From NCBI GenBank assembly GCA_036343175.1, contig JAZASR010000003.1:62001-126000 (forward strand): 64,000 nt of DNA, in the 5' to 3' direction. Positions 63,847 to 64,000 of this stretch are shown piece by piece; position 1 is the stretch's first letter; the number at the start of each line of letters is the position of its first letter. Both the position numbers and the translations under genes were made by a program. Below the pieces are notes generated by a model. It saw only the letters and a list, made by a program, of their open reading frames with translations. It searched no databases and was not told where the DNA came from. The DNA is from JAEEJA01 sp036343175 (GTDB lineage: Bacteria > Bacillota > Clostridia > Lachnospirales > Lachnospiraceae).

Positions 63847-64000
63847 TCAGATATAGTCCTTCAAAAGTTTGTCAGCAATTGCCTCTGCGGAGACATTATA
63901 GGTACCTGCCGCGATCTGCTCCTTAAAGTAAGCTACCTTATCAGCTCTTACGTCAGGTGCCTTGTCAACAGCTTCCTTTGCTGCAGCCATGTCCTTGCCC
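63847..64000 (-). CDS. flgM: Anti-sigma-28 factor FlgM, C-terminal part
   Basis: Only the last 51 codons are in the window. They read GKDMAAAKEAVDKAPDVRADKVAYFKEQIAAGTYNVSAEAIADKLLKDYI, the C-terminal sigma-binding region of FlgM. FlgM holds flagellar sigma factor SigD until the hook is complete. It heads the flgM-flgN-flgK cluster. A short hairpin (ATGCAGGG/CCCTGCAT, about 63817-63841) lies after the stop. Confidence 0.9.
   Translation of the reverse strand, partial: GKDMAAAKEAVDKAPDVRADKVAYFKEQIAAGTYNVSAEAIADKLLKDYI

Overview
The window reads as chromosome of a motile, low-to-mid GC member of the Lachnospiraceae (Butyrivibrio/Roseburia-like Clostridia). The evidence is Gram-positive style ribosome binding sites with frequent TTG and GTG starts, a flagellin regulated by FliW and CsrA, an HrcA operator, and a tRNA without an encoded CCA end. 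The genus is inference; no rRNA or marker tree is available.

Region 1 (1-13.1 kb) is core housekeeping on the minus strand: RNase Y (cut by the window edge), prephenate dehydratase, glutamate-1-semialdehyde aminomutase, SmpB, RNase R and an amidohydrolase. A plus-strand DAHP synthase follows, with a candidate attenuator leader, and then TmcAL and RuvB, which are translationally coupled to the end of a sucrose operon. Region 2 (12.1-18.4 kb) is that operon: HAD phosphatase, sucrose-type PTS EIIBCA, amylosucrase-type GH13 enzyme and fructokinase. It has a promoter overlapped by a cre-like site and an internal terminator.

Region 3 (18.4-23.1 kb) is a decaying transport and lipoprotein cassette: a lipoprotein with a stop just after its lipobox, an ABC ATPase and permease joined by a deletion, frameshifts at A7 runs and a truncated propeller lipoprotein. 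An intact small exported protein and tRNA-Leu(AAG) follow. A fused MNT-HEPN protein and a YwaF-like membrane protein lie next to it.

Region 4 (24.8-51.0 kb) is a large flagellin-glycosylation island interrupted by ftsH. It holds a complete inferred CMP-pseudaminic acid route (PseB, PseC, PseH, PseG, PseI, PseF). It also holds a VioA-like aminotransferase, a LuxC-LuxE-SDR trio normally linked to aldehyde formation, a DUF2920 hydrolase, two Maf-type proteins (one fused to a GT2 domain) and two paralogous GT-B enzymes. One GT-B enzyme is split by a G8 tract, the classic signature of a phase-variable gene. ftsH is preceded by a CIRCE operator that contains the -35 box of a near-consensus promoter.

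Region 5 (51.1-64.0 kb) is the late flagellar cluster, read on the minus strand: flgM (partial), flgN, flgK, a second flgK, flgL, fliW, csrA, flaG, fliD, fliS, small chaperone-like genes and flagellin. Flagellin has a SigD-type promoter and a leader with two AGGA-loop hairpins suited to CsrA. Regions 4 and 5 together suggest a unit that makes nonulosonate (and perhaps acylated viosamine-type) sugars, transfers them to flagellin and tunes flagellin translation.
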